64,000 nt of DNA from Tepidicella baoligensis (GCF_013432195.1 NZ_JACCDB010000006.1:49843-113842), one strand, 5' to 3'. Positions 27,407 through 38,188 are shown, counted from the stretch's first letter. Numbers and translations are program-made. Notes: a model not told the origin generated them from the sequence alone.

Positions 27407-29457
27407 CCAGACAGCAGCGCGGGCCAATCGTCGGCTTCAATCCAGTGCAAGGCATGCCGACCCAGTTCTTTTTGCAGTGAGCGTTTGAGCCGGGCGAGGT
27501 TTGCTGTTTTCCAAACGGCTCCCGGGCGTCGCTCGCACTTGTCAAAGTCCACCACAAACGCTTCGCCGCCGGCATTCAGCAAGAGGTTGTGGGCGTTGAG
27601 GTCGGCGTGGAAGATCTGGTGTCGGTGCAGGGCCGCAATGGCCCGTCCCACCGCTGCCCATTCTGGCGCCGTCATGCGCCGGGTGCGCAGAAGCTGGACC
27701 AGGTTTTGCGTTGCAGGTAGCCACTCGATCGCAATGTCGGCTCGGTATCGGCTGTACCGCCCCCAATGCGGCTGTGTTCTGCGGTAGTGGGCCGCCACTG
27801 GGGTAGGCACGGGCAAGCCCATGCTGCGCATCGCGCGGAGCAGCACCAACTCTTGCATGGCACGGGTTTGCGCCACTTGGGCTGGTGGATAGGTGTCGTG
27901 GATGAATCGAGCCATCCAGCCGCCTCGGCGGTAATGCCGGAGCACCCAATACCGGCCTTGGTGCTCGACCCGGTAAGCTTGGCCCCGGCCGCTGCCCGTG
28001 GCCAGGTTCTGGGCAGTCTGGCCCCGATGGTCAGGGGTCAACATTTGCAGAGGCAGGGTTTCCGAAGCAGGCAGGGTGGTCCACCAGGTGTCGGCGGCAG
28101 TGCCCAGTACCCGGATGGCTGGCATGGGGTGGTGCGGCCACGACGGCAGGGTGCGGAGGGCCTCGATGGTCCGGTGAGCGCTGCCTTGCTGTCTGGCCAT
28201 GAACTGGCGCCCAGCCGATTGCATGGCGCTGTGTTGGGCGGGGTTGCTGCTCAGCTCCAGCACCGCCTCCCAGATGTCCGGCGGTGCAACGCAGACGCCG
28301 CATTGCGATTCACGGATCTGAGCATAGAGTTCGGGGAATTGATGGGTGTGGGGGCCGAAAATCACTGGGCAGCCCGCCGCCAGGGGTTCCAAGGCATTGT
28401 GACCGCCCACAGGGGCCCAGGTGCCCCCCATCAAGCAAAGTCGGGCCGATGCATACAGTTGGGCCAGCTCGCCTATCGAATCCAGCAGCCAGATTTGTGT
28501 CCGCTCCCCTACGGGGTGGCCTTGGCTGCGGATCGCCAGCGCTTCACCCGGCTGCAGCCCCATGCCGTGCTGAAGGCGATGGGCCACATCGCCAAACCGC
28601 TGCGGATGCCTGGGCGCCAGCACCAGAAGGGGCTGGGGTGCGTCGGGCAACGAGTGGGCTTGCCAAGCCTGCAGAAAACGTCGCCAGCCTGGAAGCAGGG
28701 CGTCTTCATCGCCCTGGTGCGTGCTTGCAGCCACGATCACCAGGCGACCGGCCAGGGCGGAGACCAGATCACCTGATGAGGCCACAGGCGGGAGCTGATC
28801 GAATTTCAGATTGCCCAAACGATGTATGCGCTCTCGTGGCAGTCCCAATTCAAGGAAGTGGTCGGCGCTGCCCGGGTCTGCGCACAACACCAGATGCAGG
28901 CTGTGGAGGCGCTGACGCATCCACCGTGAACGGTAAGGCCAGCGCCGGGCGCTGGCGGAGCGCAGCCGGGCGTTGATCACCGCCACCTCCACCGCGCGCT
29001 GCTCGCATTGCCACAGCCATTCTGGCCACAACTCCCTTTCCAGCAGCAGCAAGGTGCGCGGTTGGGCGCGGCTCAAGAAGCGTTTCACGGCGCCGTGTGT
29101 ATCCAGCGGGGCAAAAAAAACCGGCATGTCCGGTGGCAACTGCTGCGCCAGCAAGCGCTTGGCGGCGGGGGTCTGAGTGGTCCAGAGCACCGACTCGGCT
29201 CCCCAGTTGGCTTGCAAGTCCTTCAGCAGGGTGAGGCCGGCCTTGGCTTCGCCCACCGAGGCGACATGGATCCACAGCCCCCCCAGCACCGACGGATTCG
29301 GACGCACAAAGCCCAGACGTTCCGCCAGGCCCTGGCGGTAGCCTGGTTCTTTGAGGCCGCGAAACCAGAGCCAGATCAGTGCCGGCAGGGCCACGGCGCA
29401 GGCAGCCAGCCGGTAGATCCAGTGCCCCGTTGGCAGTCCAGTGACCCGCTGGCTCAT
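27388..29457 (-). CDS. waaA: Fused Kdo transferase (WaaA) and Kdo kinase (KdkA-like)
   Basis: 689 residues, much longer than WaaA alone (about 425). Residues 1 to about 430 are a complete GT30 Kdo transferase: N-terminal membrane anchor, WIHVASVGEAKAG, LLLERELWPEW, AASTHQGDEDAL, and GGTWAPVGGHNALEP. Residues about 455-685 match Kdo/WaaP-type sugar kinases: GQAYRVEHQGRYWVLRHYRRGG, catalytic HADLNAHN with Asp619 and Asn624, and metal-binding DFD at 637-639. Inferred role: transfer Kdo to lipid IVA, then phosphorylate it at position 4, as in species with a single phosphorylated Kdo. ATG 29457 has GGAG 7 bp upstream. No stop or frameshift separates the halves. Confidence 0.88.
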   Translation of the reverse strand: MSQRVTGLPTGHWIYRLAACAVALPALIWLWFRGLKEPGYRQGLAERLGFVRPNPSVLGGLWIHVASVGEAKAGLTLLKDLQANWGAESVLWTTQTPAAKRLLAQQLPPDMPVFFAPLDTHGAVKRFLSRAQPRTLLLLERELWPEWLWQCEQRAVEVAVINARLRSASARRWPYRSRWMRQRLHSLHLVLCADPGSADHFLELGLPRERIHRLGNLKFDQLPPVASSGDLVSALAGRLVIVAASTHQGDEDALLPGWRRFLQAWQAHSLPDAPQPLLVLAPRHPQRFGDVAHRLQHGMGLQPGEALAIRSQGHPVGERTQIWLLDSIGELAQLYASARLCLMGGTWAPVGGHNALEPLAAGCPVIFGPHTHQFPELYAQIRESQCGVCVAPPDIWEAVLELSSNPAQHSAMQSAGRQFMARQQGSAHRTIEALRTLPSWPHHPMPAIRVLGTAADTWWTTLPASETLPLQMLTPDHRGQTAQNLATGSGRGQAYRVEHQGRYWVLRHYRRGGWMARFIHDTYPPAQVAQTRAMQELVLLRAMRSMGLPVPTPVAAHYRRTQPHWGRYSRYRADIAIEWLPATQNLVQLLRTRRMTAPEWAAVGRAIAALHRHQIFHADLNAHNLLLNAGGEAFVVDFDKCERRPGAVWKTANLARLKRSLQKELGRHALHWIEADDWPALLSGYEASP

Positions 29458-29558
29458 TGCAACGCTCCGTGCGGGCGCTGGCACTGGGTGCGAGGCTGGG
29501 CAGACCGCACTGGGAATCCGCTTAACATCTCGGCTGGTTTCATGGATGGGGGGTACTC

Positions 29559-30428
29559 ATGCAACGCAAAGGTCTTATTCTCGCCGGTGGCTCTGGCACC
29601 CGGTTGCATCCGGCCACGCTGGCCATCAGCAAGCAGCTGCTGCCGGTGTACGACAAACCCATGATCTACTACCCGCTGAGCACGTTGATGCTGGCGGGTA
29701 TGCGCGATGTGCTGGTCATCAGCACCCCGCAGGACACACCGCGTTTCCAGCAATTGTTGGGTGACGGCTCGCAGTGGGGCATGAACCTGCAATACGCCGT
29801 GCAGCCCAGCCCCGACGGGCTGGCGCAGGCCTTCATCATCGGGGAGCATTTCATTGGCAACACCCCCAGTGCCTTGGTGCTGGGCGACAACATTTATTAC
29901 GGGCACGACTTCCAGCCCCTGCTCAAAGCCGCCGACGCGCAAATCAACGGAGCCACCGTTTTTGCCTACCATGTGCACGACCCCGAACGCTACGGTGTGG
30001 TGGAATTCGACCGTGCGGGCCGTGTCGTCAGCATCGAAGAAAAGCCCAAGCAGCCCAAGAGCCACTACGCCGTCACGGGCCTGTATTTCTACGACCAGCA
30101 GGTGGTGGACATTGCCAAGGCGGTCAAGCCCAGTGCCCGGGGCGAGCTGGAAATCACCACCGTGAACCAGACCTATCTACAGCAAGGCCAGCTCAACGTG
30201 CAGACCATGGGCCGAGGCTATGCCTGGCTGGACACCGGCACCCACGACAGCCTGCTCGATGCCAGCCAGTTCATTGCAACGCTGGAGCGCCGCCAGGGGC
30301 TGAAGGTGGCCTGCCCGGAAGAAATCGCCTGGCGCAATGGATGGATCAATGGCGAGCAACTCGAGCGGCTGGCGCAGCCCCTGATCAAGAATGGCTACGG
30401 GCAGTATTTGCTCGGGCTTCTGAAATAA
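29559..30428 (+). CDS. rfbA: Glucose-1-phosphate thymidylyltransferase
   Basis: 289-residue RmlA, making dTDP-glucose from dTTP and glucose-1-phosphate for dTDP-rhamnose. [22 protein letters not shown] is the nucleotide-binding signature; [29 protein letters not shown] and [13 protein letters not shown] are conserved. A G-rich ribosome-binding site (GGGGGG) precedes the ATG. rmlB and rmlD are not adjacent, so the rest of the pathway must be elsewhere. Confidence 0.95.
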   Translation: MQRKGLILAGGSGTRLHPATLAISKQLLPVYDKPMIYYPLSTLMLAGMRDVLVISTPQDTPRFQQLLGDGSQWGMNLQYAVQPSPDGLAQAFIIGEHFIGNTPSALVLGDNIYYGHDFQPLLKAADAQINGATVFAYHVHDPERYGVVEFDRAGRVVSIEEKPKQPKSHYAVTGLYFYDQQVVDIAKAVKPSARGELEITTVNQTYLQQGQLNVQTMGRGYAWLDTGTHDSLLDASQFIATLERRQGLKVACPEEIAWRNGWINGEQLERLAQPLIKNGYGQYLLGLLK

Positions 30429-30491
30429 TGCGGCCACTGGGACATCGCCATTCGTTGGCGTCGTCATGGGTCTGCTGACCGGCGCACAAAC

Positions 30492-31046
30492 ATGCCCTAT
30501 ACCGTCACCCCCACTGCCATACCAGACGTCCTGGTGCTCGAACCCCGGGTGTTCGCCGACGGACGCGGTTTCTTTTACGAGAGCTTCAACCAGCGCGACT
30601 TCGAGCAGGCCACGGGCCTGCAGGGCGTGCCGTTCGTGCAGGACAACCACAGCAAATCCGCCCAGGGCGTGCTGCGGGGCCTGCATTACCAGATACAGCA
30701 CCCGCAGGGCAAGCTGGTGCGGGTGGTGCAGGGCGAGGTGTTCGACGTGGCCGTGGACATGCGCCGCGGCTCACCCACCTTCGGCTGTTGGGTGGCCGAG
30801 GTATTGAGCGCCGAGAACAAGAAACAGCTCTGGCTGCCCCCCGGTTTTGCGCACGGCTTTCTGGTGCTGAGCGAAACCGCCGAATTCCTCTACAAAACCA
30901 CCGACTATTGGTTTCCAGAACACGAGCGCAGCGTGTTGTGGAGCGATCCGCAGCTGGCCATCGACTGGCCTTTGCAAGGCGCTCCCCTGCTGGCCAAGAA
31001 AGACGCTGAAGCGACCTGTTTCGCGGACGCCGAGGTGTATGCATGA
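30492..31046 (+). CDS. rfbC: dTDP-4-dehydrorhamnose 3,5-epimerase
   Basis: 184-residue cupin-fold RmlC. FYESFNQRDF, VQDNHSKSAQGVLRGLHYQ with the catalytic histidine, and LWLPPGFAHGFLVLSE match the family. It follows rfbA by 63 bp and its stop overlaps the start of the asparaginase gene (ATGA). Confidence 0.95.
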   Translation: MPYTVTPTAIPDVLVLEPRVFADGRGFFYESFNQRDFEQATGLQGVPFVQDNHSKSAQGVLRGLHYQIQHPQGKLVRVVQGEVFDVAVDMRRGSPTFGCWVAEVLSAENKKQLWLPPGFAHGFLVLSETAEFLYKTTDYWFPEHERSVLWSDPQLAIDWPLQGAPLLAKKDAEATCFADAEVYA

Positions 31047-31999
31047 AAGAAGAAAAAATCGTCGTACTGGGCACCGGCGGCACCATTGCAGGGCGAGCCG
31101 CTTCAGCCGCCGACAACATCGGCTACCAGGCGGGGGAGATACCGGTTTCGGAACTGCTGGGCGATGTGCCTGTGCCTGCAGGCTTTGCCGTGGAAGCCGT
31201 GCAGGTGGCCCAGATCGACAGCAAGGACATGAGCGACGACGTGTGGCGCCGCTTGCTGCAGGTCACGCAGCGCCACCTGGTGCGGCCCGATGTGCACGGC
31301 CTGGTCGTGACCCATGGCACCGATACGCTGGAAGAAACCGCCTATTTGTTGCAGCGGGTGCTCAACCCCGCCAAGCCTGTGGTGCTGGTGAGTGCGATGC
31401 GCCCAGCCACGGCCACCCTTCGAGATGGCCCGCAGAACCTGGCCGACGGGTTGCGACTGGCGGCCACGCCAGGTGCGTGTGGAGTGGTGGCGGTGTGCGC
31501 CGGCCGAGTGCACTCGGCGCTGGATGTGCGCAAGGTGCACAACCACCGGTTCGATGCGTTCGACTCGGGAGACGCAGGGCCGGTGGCGGCGCTGGAGGAA
31601 GGCCAGTTGACGCTGTGGCGTCCATGGCCGCAAACCCCAGAAAACTTTCAGCCCGGCTTGCTGGACCGGTTGCTGGCCGCTGCAGCCTGGCCCCGCGTGG
31701 AATGGATCACCAGCCACGGTGGCCAGAGCGGGGCGGTGGTCAGGGCCTTGTTGCTGCAAAACCAGGCCGCCACAGAAAACCGCCCGTTGCGCGGATTGGT
31801 GGTGGCGGGCACGGGCAACGGTACCTTGCACGCCGATCTGCTGGCAGCGCTGCTGGAAGCGAAGGCTTCGGGGGTGGAGGTGTGGCGCACGACGCGGTGT
31901 GCCAACGGCCGGGTGATCGAAGGGGCTGACTGCCCCATTCCCGCCACACCCTTGCCCCCGGCGAAGGCGCGGTTGGAGTTGATGCTGCGTTTGCTCTGA
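31043..31999 (+). CDS. L-asparaginase
   Basis: 318 residues. First catalytic threonine motif VLGTGGTIAGRA near residue 15 and second VTHGTDTLEETAYLL near residue 93 are intact, as in bacterial L-asparaginases hydrolysing asparagine to aspartate and ammonia. No signal peptide is visible, suggesting a cytoplasmic enzyme despite type II-like motifs. Translational overlap with rfbC is unusual, since no metabolic link to rhamnose synthesis is known. Convergent with adk, only 3 bp apart. Confidence 0.9.
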   Translation: MKEEKIVVLGTGGTIAGRAASAADNIGYQAGEIPVSELLGDVPVPAGFAVEAVQVAQIDSKDMSDDVWRRLLQVTQRHLVRPDVHGLVVTHGTDTLEETAYLLQRVLNPAKPVVLVSAMRPATATLRDGPQNLADGLRLAATPGACGVVAVCAGRVHSALDVRKVHNHRFDAFDSGDAGPVAALEEGQLTLWRPWPQTPENFQPGLLDRLLAAAAWPRVEWITSHGGQSGAVVRALLLQNQAATENRPLRGLVVAGTGNGTLHADLLAALLEAKASGVEVWRTTRCANGRVIEGADCPIPATPLPPAKARLELMLRLL

Positions 32000-32002
32000 G
32001 GC

Positions 32003-32683
<681 letters not shown>

Positions 32684-32774
32684 TCAAATCTGTGCGGACG
32701 CCCGTCTCCAAGGCGCCGCGATCCCGCATGGGAAATAACCGCCGGAGGATAGCATGCGCGTCCCCGACACAGGC

Positions 32775-33566
32775 TTACAGTGACGGGTATGCCGTTGCCC
32801 CGAGCAGGGCGCGCACGCGCTCCAGGTCCTGAGGGGTGTCCACCCCCGGGCCCGGGGCCTCGTGGGTGACGTGGACCGCGATGCGTTCGCCATGCCACAG
32901 CACGCGCAGTTGCTCCAGCGATTCGCACTGCTCGATGGGCGCCGGTTCGAGCCGGGGGAAGCGCCGCAAAAACCCCACCCGGTAGCCGTAGATGCCGATG
33001 TGGCGCAGGGCGGGGGGCTGGATGGGCAGGGCCGGGCCCGACGCCGGGCCGGCGGCACCGTCGCGCCACAGGGGAATGGGGGCGCGGCTGAAATAGAGCG
33101 CGGTGTCCTGGCGGTCCAGCACCACCTTGACGACGTTGGTGTTGGCGAAGTCGGTCGCATCGTGCAGGGCGTGGGCTGCCGTGCTCATGACGCAGTCGGC
33201 TCGCTCGTGCAACTGCCGGGCCACGGCATCGATCAGGTGCGGGTTCATCAGCGGCTCGTCGCCCTGGACGTTGACGACGACGGCTTCGTCAGCCAGACCG
33301 ATCAGGTCGCAAGCCTCGGCCAGCCGGTCGCTGCCGCTGGGGTGGTCAGGCCGGGTCAGGACGGCGGCAATGCCGGCGCTCTTGCAGGCGTTGAGGATGG
33401 CGGCGTCATCGGCGGCGACGGTGACCGACAGGGCGTTGCTGGCCAGGGCCCGGCGCGCGACATGAACGACCATGGGCAGGCCGGCGATGTCGGCCAGTGG
33501 CTTGCGGGGGAGCCGGGTCGAAGCCAGCCGCGCCGGAATGAGCACGTGAAAGGGAGGCGCGCCCAT
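32775..33566 (-). CDS. kdsB: 3-deoxy-manno-octulosonate cytidylyltransferase
   Basis: 263-residue CMP-Kdo synthetase. [34 protein letters not shown] and [13 protein letters not shown] are the nucleotide and Kdo-binding motifs. It activates Kdo for the WaaA domain encoded at 27.4-29.5 kb. The gene sits downstream of lpxK and the Trm112-like gene in the order lpxK-Trm112-kdsB-adk. Confidence 0.96.
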   Translation of the reverse strand: MGAPPFHVLIPARLASTRLPRKPLADIAGLPMVVHVARRALASNALSVTVAADDAAILNACKSAGIAAVLTRPDHPSGSDRLAEACDLIGLADEAVVVNVQGDEPLMNPHLIDAVARQLHERADCVMSTAAHALHDATDFANTNVVKVVLDRQDTALYFSRAPIPLWRDGAAGPASGPALPIQPPALRHIGIYGYRVGFLRRFPRLEPAPIEQCESLEQLRVLWHGERIAVHVTHEAPGPGVDTPQDLERVRALLGATAYPSL

Positions 33567-33574
33567 GCCAGGAC

Positions 33575-33781
33575 TCAGGCAACGGGGCGGGCTGCGGGCG
33601 GGCGGGCGGCCTCTTCCTCGGTGATCTCGCGGGCCTCGTTTTCCAGCATGATGGGTATGCCATCGCGGATCGGGTAGGCGAGCCGGGCGCTGCGCGAGAT
33701 CAGCTCTTGGGTTTCGCGCTGGTAGACCAGTGGCCCCTTCGTCACCGGGCAGACGAGCAGTTCAAGAAGTTTGGTGTCCAT
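33575..33781 (-). CDS. Trm112-family small protein
   Basis: 68 residues beginning [18 protein letters not shown], with the family pattern and [12 protein letters not shown]. Trm112-like proteins are small zinc-ribbon-like partners or stabilisers of methyltransferases in eukaryotes; the bacterial role is unclear. This copy keeps only one clear cysteine (Cys11), so zinc binding is doubtful. It overlaps lpxK by 20 bp, and its place between lpxK and kdsB is conserved in proteobacteria. An upstream in-frame extension to 33817 is inside lpxK and not used. Confidence 0.88.
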   Translation of the reverse strand: MDTKLLELLVCPVTKGPLVYQRETQELISRSARLAYPIRDGIPIMLENEAREITEEEAARPPAARPVA

Positions 33782-34877
33782 GGCGGGATGATAGCCCGTG
33801 CAGGGGGGCGAGCGCATCGTCTATCGCATCGAGCAGGGCGGGGTCCAGGGTCTGCTCCAGCGGCACTGCCCATACCTGGTATGGCGTCTGCGGGGAAAGG
33901 GCAGGGAAGAGTTTGACGGCGTCTTTTTCGGTGCAGAGCCAGACCACGTGGGGGTCAAAGCCTGCGATCGTTTGCATCAAGACGGTGGCATCGGCATGGT
34001 CGGGCAGAGCAAGGGTGTGGTCCAGCCGTAGGCCCTGTGCTTGCAGCATGCGGAAAAACGCGTGTGGCTGGGCGATGCCGGCCAGAGCGCCGAGCCGGGG
34101 CGAGTGTAAAAAATCCACCAGTGCACGGGATTCACCCCGGGCGTTCAGGGCATGGGCTGCCAGCCGCCGCGTTGCGGTGTAGATAGGCGCCGCACCAGCA
34201 TGGGGTGGTAGATCGCCTGCCATTGGCCCGCCGGTCTGAAGTACGAACAGCGGCCCGTGGCCCCAGGCCGGTGCCGGCCAGGGCTCGCGCAGCAGGCCAG
34301 CGGGCAGCAGCCAGCCGTTGCCAATGCCGCGCGTGTCGAAGACCACGAGGGTGACGTCGCGATGCAGGGCCCAGTGCTGCATGCCGTCGTCACTGACGAT
34401 GATGTCCACCTGCGGCCATTGCGCCATCAGCGCCTGGGCAGCGGCCACGCGGTGGCGCCCGACCATGACCGGTGCGCCCGTGGCGCGGGCGATGAGAGTG
34501 GGTTCGTCGCCAACCTCGGCGGGCGAGCTCCTGTCCGTGACCTGGGTGGGCGTGCGGTGCCGGCCTCCGTGGCCCCGGGAAATCACCCCGGGATGCCAGC
34601 CCCGCTGTTGCAGGTGCTTCACCAGCCCGATGACGGTGGGGGTTTTGCCCGCGCCGCCCACCACCACATTGCCCACGACCAGCACCGGTAAGGGCAGCCG
34701 GGTGGAGTGCAGCACACCCCGGCGGTAGAGTGCGGCCCGCAGGGCCCACAGGCGGCCGTACAGCCAAGCCACGGGCCAGAGCAGCCGGGCCAGCGGCCCG
34801 CGTTGCAGCCAGGCCCGTTGCAGCGCTTGGCTCCAGCGGTTCAGACCAGGCGTGGGTGGGGGCGTTTCAGCGGCCAC
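33762..34877 (-). CDS. lpxK: Tetraacyldisaccharide 4'-kinase
   Basis: 371-residue inner-membrane-associated kinase making lipid IVA, the acceptor for Kdo. N-terminal hydrophobic region with [14 protein letters not shown], Walker [21 protein letters not shown], and [11 protein letters not shown]. The start overlaps the end of exbD by 11 bp, and the operon reads exbB-exbD-lpxK-Trm112-kdsB-adk. Confidence 0.95.
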   Translation of the reverse strand: MAAETPPPTPGLNRWSQALQRAWLQRGPLARLLWPVAWLYGRLWALRAALYRRGVLHSTRLPLPVLVVGNVVVGGAGKTPTVIGLVKHLQQRGWHPGVISRGHGGRHRTPTQVTDRSSPAEVGDEPTLIARATGAPVMVGRHRVAAAQALMAQWPQVDIIVSDDGMQHWALHRDVTLVVFDTRGIGNGWLLPAGLLREPWPAPAWGHGPLFVLQTGGPMAGDLPPHAGAAPIYTATRRLAAHALNARGESRALVDFLHSPRLGALAGIAQPHAFFRMLQAQGLRLDHTLALPDHADATVLMQTIAGFDPHVVWLCTEKDAVKLFPALSPQTPYQVWAVPLEQTLDPALLDAIDDALAPLHGLSSRHGHQTS

Positions 34878-35292
34878 GCGCTTGCTGGGTGGCGAAGGTG
34901 ATCTGGCTCAGCCCGGAGCGGCGGGCGGCATCCATCACGTTGACCACCGCCTGGTGGGTGGCGGCGGCATCGGCGCTGATGATCAACACGGGTTCGCGGC
35001 TGCCTTGTCTGGCCTGTTGCAAGGCGCGGACCAGCATGTCCACCGTGGCGCCATCCAACACCTGGCCGGCGACGGCGTAGCGCCCGTCCTGGCCGACCGC
35101 GACGACGATTTCCCGGGGGTTTTCACGCGGCTGCTCCGCATCGGCCACCGGCAGGTTGACCTGCAGTTCGGTGTACTTGCTGTAGGTGGTGGTCAGCATC
35201 AGGAAAATGAGCACGACCAGCAGGATGTCGATAAACGGGATGAGGTTGATTTCGGGCTCTTCCCGGCTGCCGCTGCGAAACTGGATGGCCAT
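34867..35292 (-). CDS. exbD: Biopolymer transport protein ExbD/TolR family
   Basis: 141 residues with one N-terminal membrane helix (INLIPFIDILLVVLIFLMLT). Asp22 in that helix is the proton-path aspartate. The periplasmic domain ends with a ribbon-like segment. It works with ExbB to energise outer-membrane transport through TonB, or with Tol. No tonB is adjacent. 14 bp separate it from exbB. Confidence 0.92.
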   Translation of the reverse strand: MAIQFRSGSREEPEINLIPFIDILLVVLIFLMLTTTYSKYTELQVNLPVADAEQPRENPREIVVAVGQDGRYAVAGQVLDGATVDMLVRALQQARQGSREPVLIISADAAATHQAVVNVMDAARRSGLSQITFATQQARGR

Positions 35293-35306
35293 GGCTCGTA
35301 GGGTGT

Positions 35307-35942
35307 TCAGCGGCGCAGGGTGAGCAGATGGTGGGCGAAGCGCTCGGCACCCACTTCCATCTGGAGCAGGTAATTGTCCACCCGGGCGCGGAAGTAGCGC
35401 CAGAAAATCAGCGCCGGGATGGCCACCATGAGACCGAAGGCGGTGTTGTAGAGCGCGATGGAGATGCCATGAGCCAGTTGCTCCGGGTTGCCCCCACCGG
35501 GGGTGAGGCCGCCAGCTCCCGCCTGGGAGCCGAAGATCTCGATCATACCGATGACGGTGCCCAGCAGGCCGATGAGTGGGGCGGCAGAGGCGATGGTGGC
35601 AATGGCGCCGAGGTATTTCTGGAGTTTGGCGGCCGCCAGACGTCCAGCCGATTCCAGGCCGGAGCGCAGCTCGTCTTCGGTGGCATTGGGGTGGTTTTGC
35701 AGGTGGCGCAAGCCCGAAGCCAGCAGTTCGCCCAGAATCGAGTTTTCTGCGAGCTGTTGCACCACCTGAGGCGGTGGAACACCGTGGCGTGAAGCCATGA
35801 TGGCTTCCTCCACCAGCTGCGGCGGGGCGACCCGGTCCGACTTGAGGCTCATGAACCGTTCAATGATCAGCGCTAGTCCGATGACCGAGCAGGCGATCAA
35901 GGGCCAGATCGGCCAGCCGGCGGCTTGTATGATCGAAAACAA
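35307..35942 (-). CDS. exbB: MotA/TolQ/ExbB proton channel protein
   Basis: 211 residues with three membrane helices: about 8-28, 110-135 (SAAPLIGLLGTVIGMIEIFG, the MotA_ExbB signature) and 150-175 (ISIALYNTAFGLMVAIPALIFW). Forms the pentameric channel with the ExbD dimer. First gene of the minus-strand operon leading to lpxK and kdsB. Confidence 0.93.
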   Translation of the reverse strand: MFSIIQAAGWPIWPLIACSVIGLALIIERFMSLKSDRVAPPQLVEEAIMASRHGVPPPQVVQQLAENSILGELLASGLRHLQNHPNATEDELRSGLESAGRLAAAKLQKYLGAIATIASAAPLIGLLGTVIGMIEIFGSQAGAGGLTPGGGNPEQLAHGISIALYNTAFGLMVAIPALIFWRYFRARVDNYLLQMEVGAERFAHHLLTLRR

Positions 35943-36232
35943 TGCAGGACTCCTCGCTCAGAACGTGACATTTCGCAAAGCTCATTATGGCGCAGCCGCG
36001 CCGGGCACGGCGATGCGTGGACTGTGGATAACTTTGTGTGTAAATCGTCGATTTCCGATGGAAAGATCGGGCTTTGCCCCTGTATGCGCTTCTGAGCACG
36101 AGCAATGATCGTGAAAATGTTCTGCAAATCAAGGACTTGTCAATACCCATCTGTCGCGCTCAGCGCCGCGAGGGCTCCTGCCGTCGATGGACACAGGTGT
36201 GGACAGATGGACCTTCGGGCGCCGTGGTGCTG
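35943..36232. promoter_or_regulatory. Divergent exbB/xseA intergenic region
   Basis: 290 bp between divergent genes. It must carry both promoters, but no convincing -35/-10 pair stands out. A perfect DnaA-box 9-mer TGTGGATAA (reverse complement TTATCCACA) lies at 36023-36031. An open frame continuing upstream of xseA runs through part of this region but lacks family similarity. Confidence 0.35.
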
Positions 36233-37528
36233 ATGTCCCGCGATGCCGCCTCTGCCGATGTCGGGCCCCCCGTATGGGCGGTCGGGGCTTTGTTGCGGGC
36301 CCTCTCCGATGCCCTGCAGGCCCGCTTCAATCCGGTGTGTGTTCGGGGCGAGGTGTCCGGTTTCGCGCGCGCCGCCAGCGGGCATGGCTACTTCACCCTC
36401 AAGGATGAACAGGGCCAGCTGCGGTGTGCGATGTTTCGCCGCTCGGCTGCCGCCACCCGGCTGGATTGGCGGGATGGCCAGTTGGTCGAGGTGCAAGGGC
36501 GGCTGGACGTGTATGGTCCGCGCGGCGATCTGCAACTCATCGTCGAGGACGCGCGGCTGGCGGGGCAGGGCAATCTGTACGAGCAATTCCTGCGTTTGAA
36601 GGCCACCCTGGAGGCCGAAGGCTTGTTCGCGTCCGAGCGCAAGCGCCCCTTGCCGGCCCTGCCACGTAGCGTGGGAGTGGTCACTTCACTGGATGCTGCC
36701 GCGCTGCGCGACGTGGCCACCACGCTGCAGCGGCGCGCTCCCTACTTGCCGGTATGGGTATTTCCTTCCCCGGTGCAGGGCGATGCGGCGCCCGAGGCGT
36801 TGTGCGCCGCGTTGGAGCGGGCCTATGCGCACCATCGGGCCACGGGGGCATGTGAGGTGCTGCTGCTGGTTCGTGGGGGCGGTTCCCTGGAAGATTTGTG
36901 GGCCTTCAACAGCCCGGCGCTGGTGCGCAAGCTGGCCGAGGCTCCCATGCCCGTGATTTGTGGTGTGGGGCACGAGACGGACTTCACTCTCGCCGACTTC
37001 GTGGCCGACGTGCGCGCCCCGACGCCCACCGCCGCTGCGGAGCTGTGTGCGCCGGCCCGCGATACCCTGCTGAAGGCCTTGGAAGGGCTGCAAACCCGCT
37101 TGCGACAGGGCCTTTGGCGCTGGCTCGATGCCCAGGCCCAGCGTACCGACCGATTGGCGCAGCGGCTCGGACGGCCGTCGGCCCGGCTGAGCCAGGAACG
37201 CCAGCGAGTGCTGGGGGTGGCGCTGCGGCTGCGTCAGTCCGTGCGGCGCTGGCTGGACCGCGACACGGCCCGGCTGGAGCGCTGGCCACAGAGCTGGTCG
37301 GCTGCGCTGGCGCGGGATCTGCAACGTCGCCGTTGGCGCCTGGATCACTTGGAGGCCCAGCTCAAACTGCTGGACCCGAAGCTGGTGCTGCTTCGGGGCT
37401 ATGCGCTGCTCACCGATGCCTCTGGCCACGCCATCACATCGGTGCACAAGGTCCGGCCAGGGCAAGATCTGACTGCGCAATTGGCCGATGGTGCCGTGGA
37501 GATGACCGTAAAGACTCCAGGAAGCTGA
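36233..37528 (+). CDS. xseA: Exodeoxyribonuclease VII large subunit
   Basis: 431-residue XseA, the catalytic subunit of the single-strand exonuclease with XseB. N-terminal OB-fold ([23 protein letters not shown]), catalytic domain with [13 protein letters not shown] and [28 protein letters not shown], a long arginine-rich coiled coil (about 270-380), and the C-terminal [11 protein letters not shown] segment. ATG 36233 is chosen because upstream in-frame residues do not resemble the family. xseB is not adjacent. Confidence 0.93.
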   Translation: MSRDAASADVGPPVWAVGALLRALSDALQARFNPVCVRGEVSGFARAASGHGYFTLKDEQGQLRCAMFRRSAAATRLDWRDGQLVEVQGRLDVYGPRGDLQLIVEDARLAGQGNLYEQFLRLKATLEAEGLFASERKRPLPALPRSVGVVTSLDAAALRDVATTLQRRAPYLPVWVFPSPVQGDAAPEALCAALERAYAHHRATGACEVLLLVRGGGSLEDLWAFNSPALVRKLAEAPMPVICGVGHETDFTLADFVADVRAPTPTAAAELCAPARDTLLKALEGLQTRLRQGLWRWLDAQAQRTDRLAQRLGRPSARLSQERQRVLGVALRLRQSVRRWLDRDTARLERWPQSWSAALARDLQRRRWRLDHLEAQLKLLDPKLVLLRGYALLTDASGHAITSVHKVRPGQDLTAQLADGAVEMTVKTPGS

Positions 37529-37537
37529 TGCCTTCCC

Positions 37538-37543
37538 TACAAT
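37538..37543 (+). promoter_or_regulatory. Probable -10 box for sodB
   Basis: TACAAT 38 bp upstream of the sodB ATG, in the 52-bp gap after xseA. The -35 is not clear. Confidence 0.35.
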
Positions 37544-37580
37544 CTATGGTGTTTTCAACCACACGATGAGGAAGCCGCAC

Positions 37581-38162
37581 ATGGAACATACTTTGCCCGC
37601 ACTGCCCTATGCGATCGATGCCCTGGAGCCCTACTATTCCAAGGAAACCCTGGAGTACCACCACGGCAAGCACCACAACGCCTATGTGGTCAACCTGAAC
37701 AACCTGCAAAAAGGCACCGAGTTCGAAAACATGGATCTGGAGTCCATCGTCAAGAAGTCCAGCGGAGGCATCTACAACAACGCCGCCCAGATCTGGAACC
37801 ACACCTTCTTCTGGAACTGCATGAAGCCCAACGGCGGCGGCGAGCCGACCGGCGCCCTGGCCGCTGCCATCAACGCCAAGTGGGGCAGCTACGCCGCCTT
37901 CAAGGAAGCCTTCGTCAAAAGCGCGGTGGGCAACTTCGGCTCCGGCTGGACCTGGCTGGTGAAGAAGGCCGACGGTTCGGTGGACATCGTCAACATGGGT
38001 GCTGCCGGCACCCCACTGACCACCGGTGACAAGCCTCTGCTGACCGTGGACGTGTGGGAACATGCCTACTACATCGACTACCGCAACCTGCGCCAGAAGT
38101 TCGTGGAAACCTTCCTGGACAAGCTGGTGAACTGGTCGTTTGCCGAGGCCAACTTCGCCTGA
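37581..38162 (+). CDS. sodB: Iron superoxide dismutase
   Basis: 193 residues. The metal ligands lie in [21 protein letters not shown] and [27 protein letters not shown] and GSGWTWLV fit the Fe-type rather than Mn-type. ATG 37581 is preceded by AGGAAG; an in-frame start at 37566 would add five residues. A clear terminator follows at 38189-38210. Confidence 0.95.
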   Translation: MEHTLPALPYAIDALEPYYSKETLEYHHGKHHNAYVVNLNNLQKGTEFENMDLESIVKKSSGGIYNNAAQIWNHTFFWNCMKPNGGGEPTGALAAAINAKWGSYAAFKEAFVKSAVGNFGSGWTWLVKKADGSVDIVNMGAAGTPLTTGDKPLLTVDVWEHAYYIDYRNLRQKFVETFLDKLVNWSFAEANFA

Positions 38163-38188
38163 GGCGATCGCCCTGCATGAAAGCAACA

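Noticed and set aside
36001..36040. Possible replication origin because of a DnaA box
   Set aside because: Only one box and no AT-rich unwinding region or origin genes nearby.
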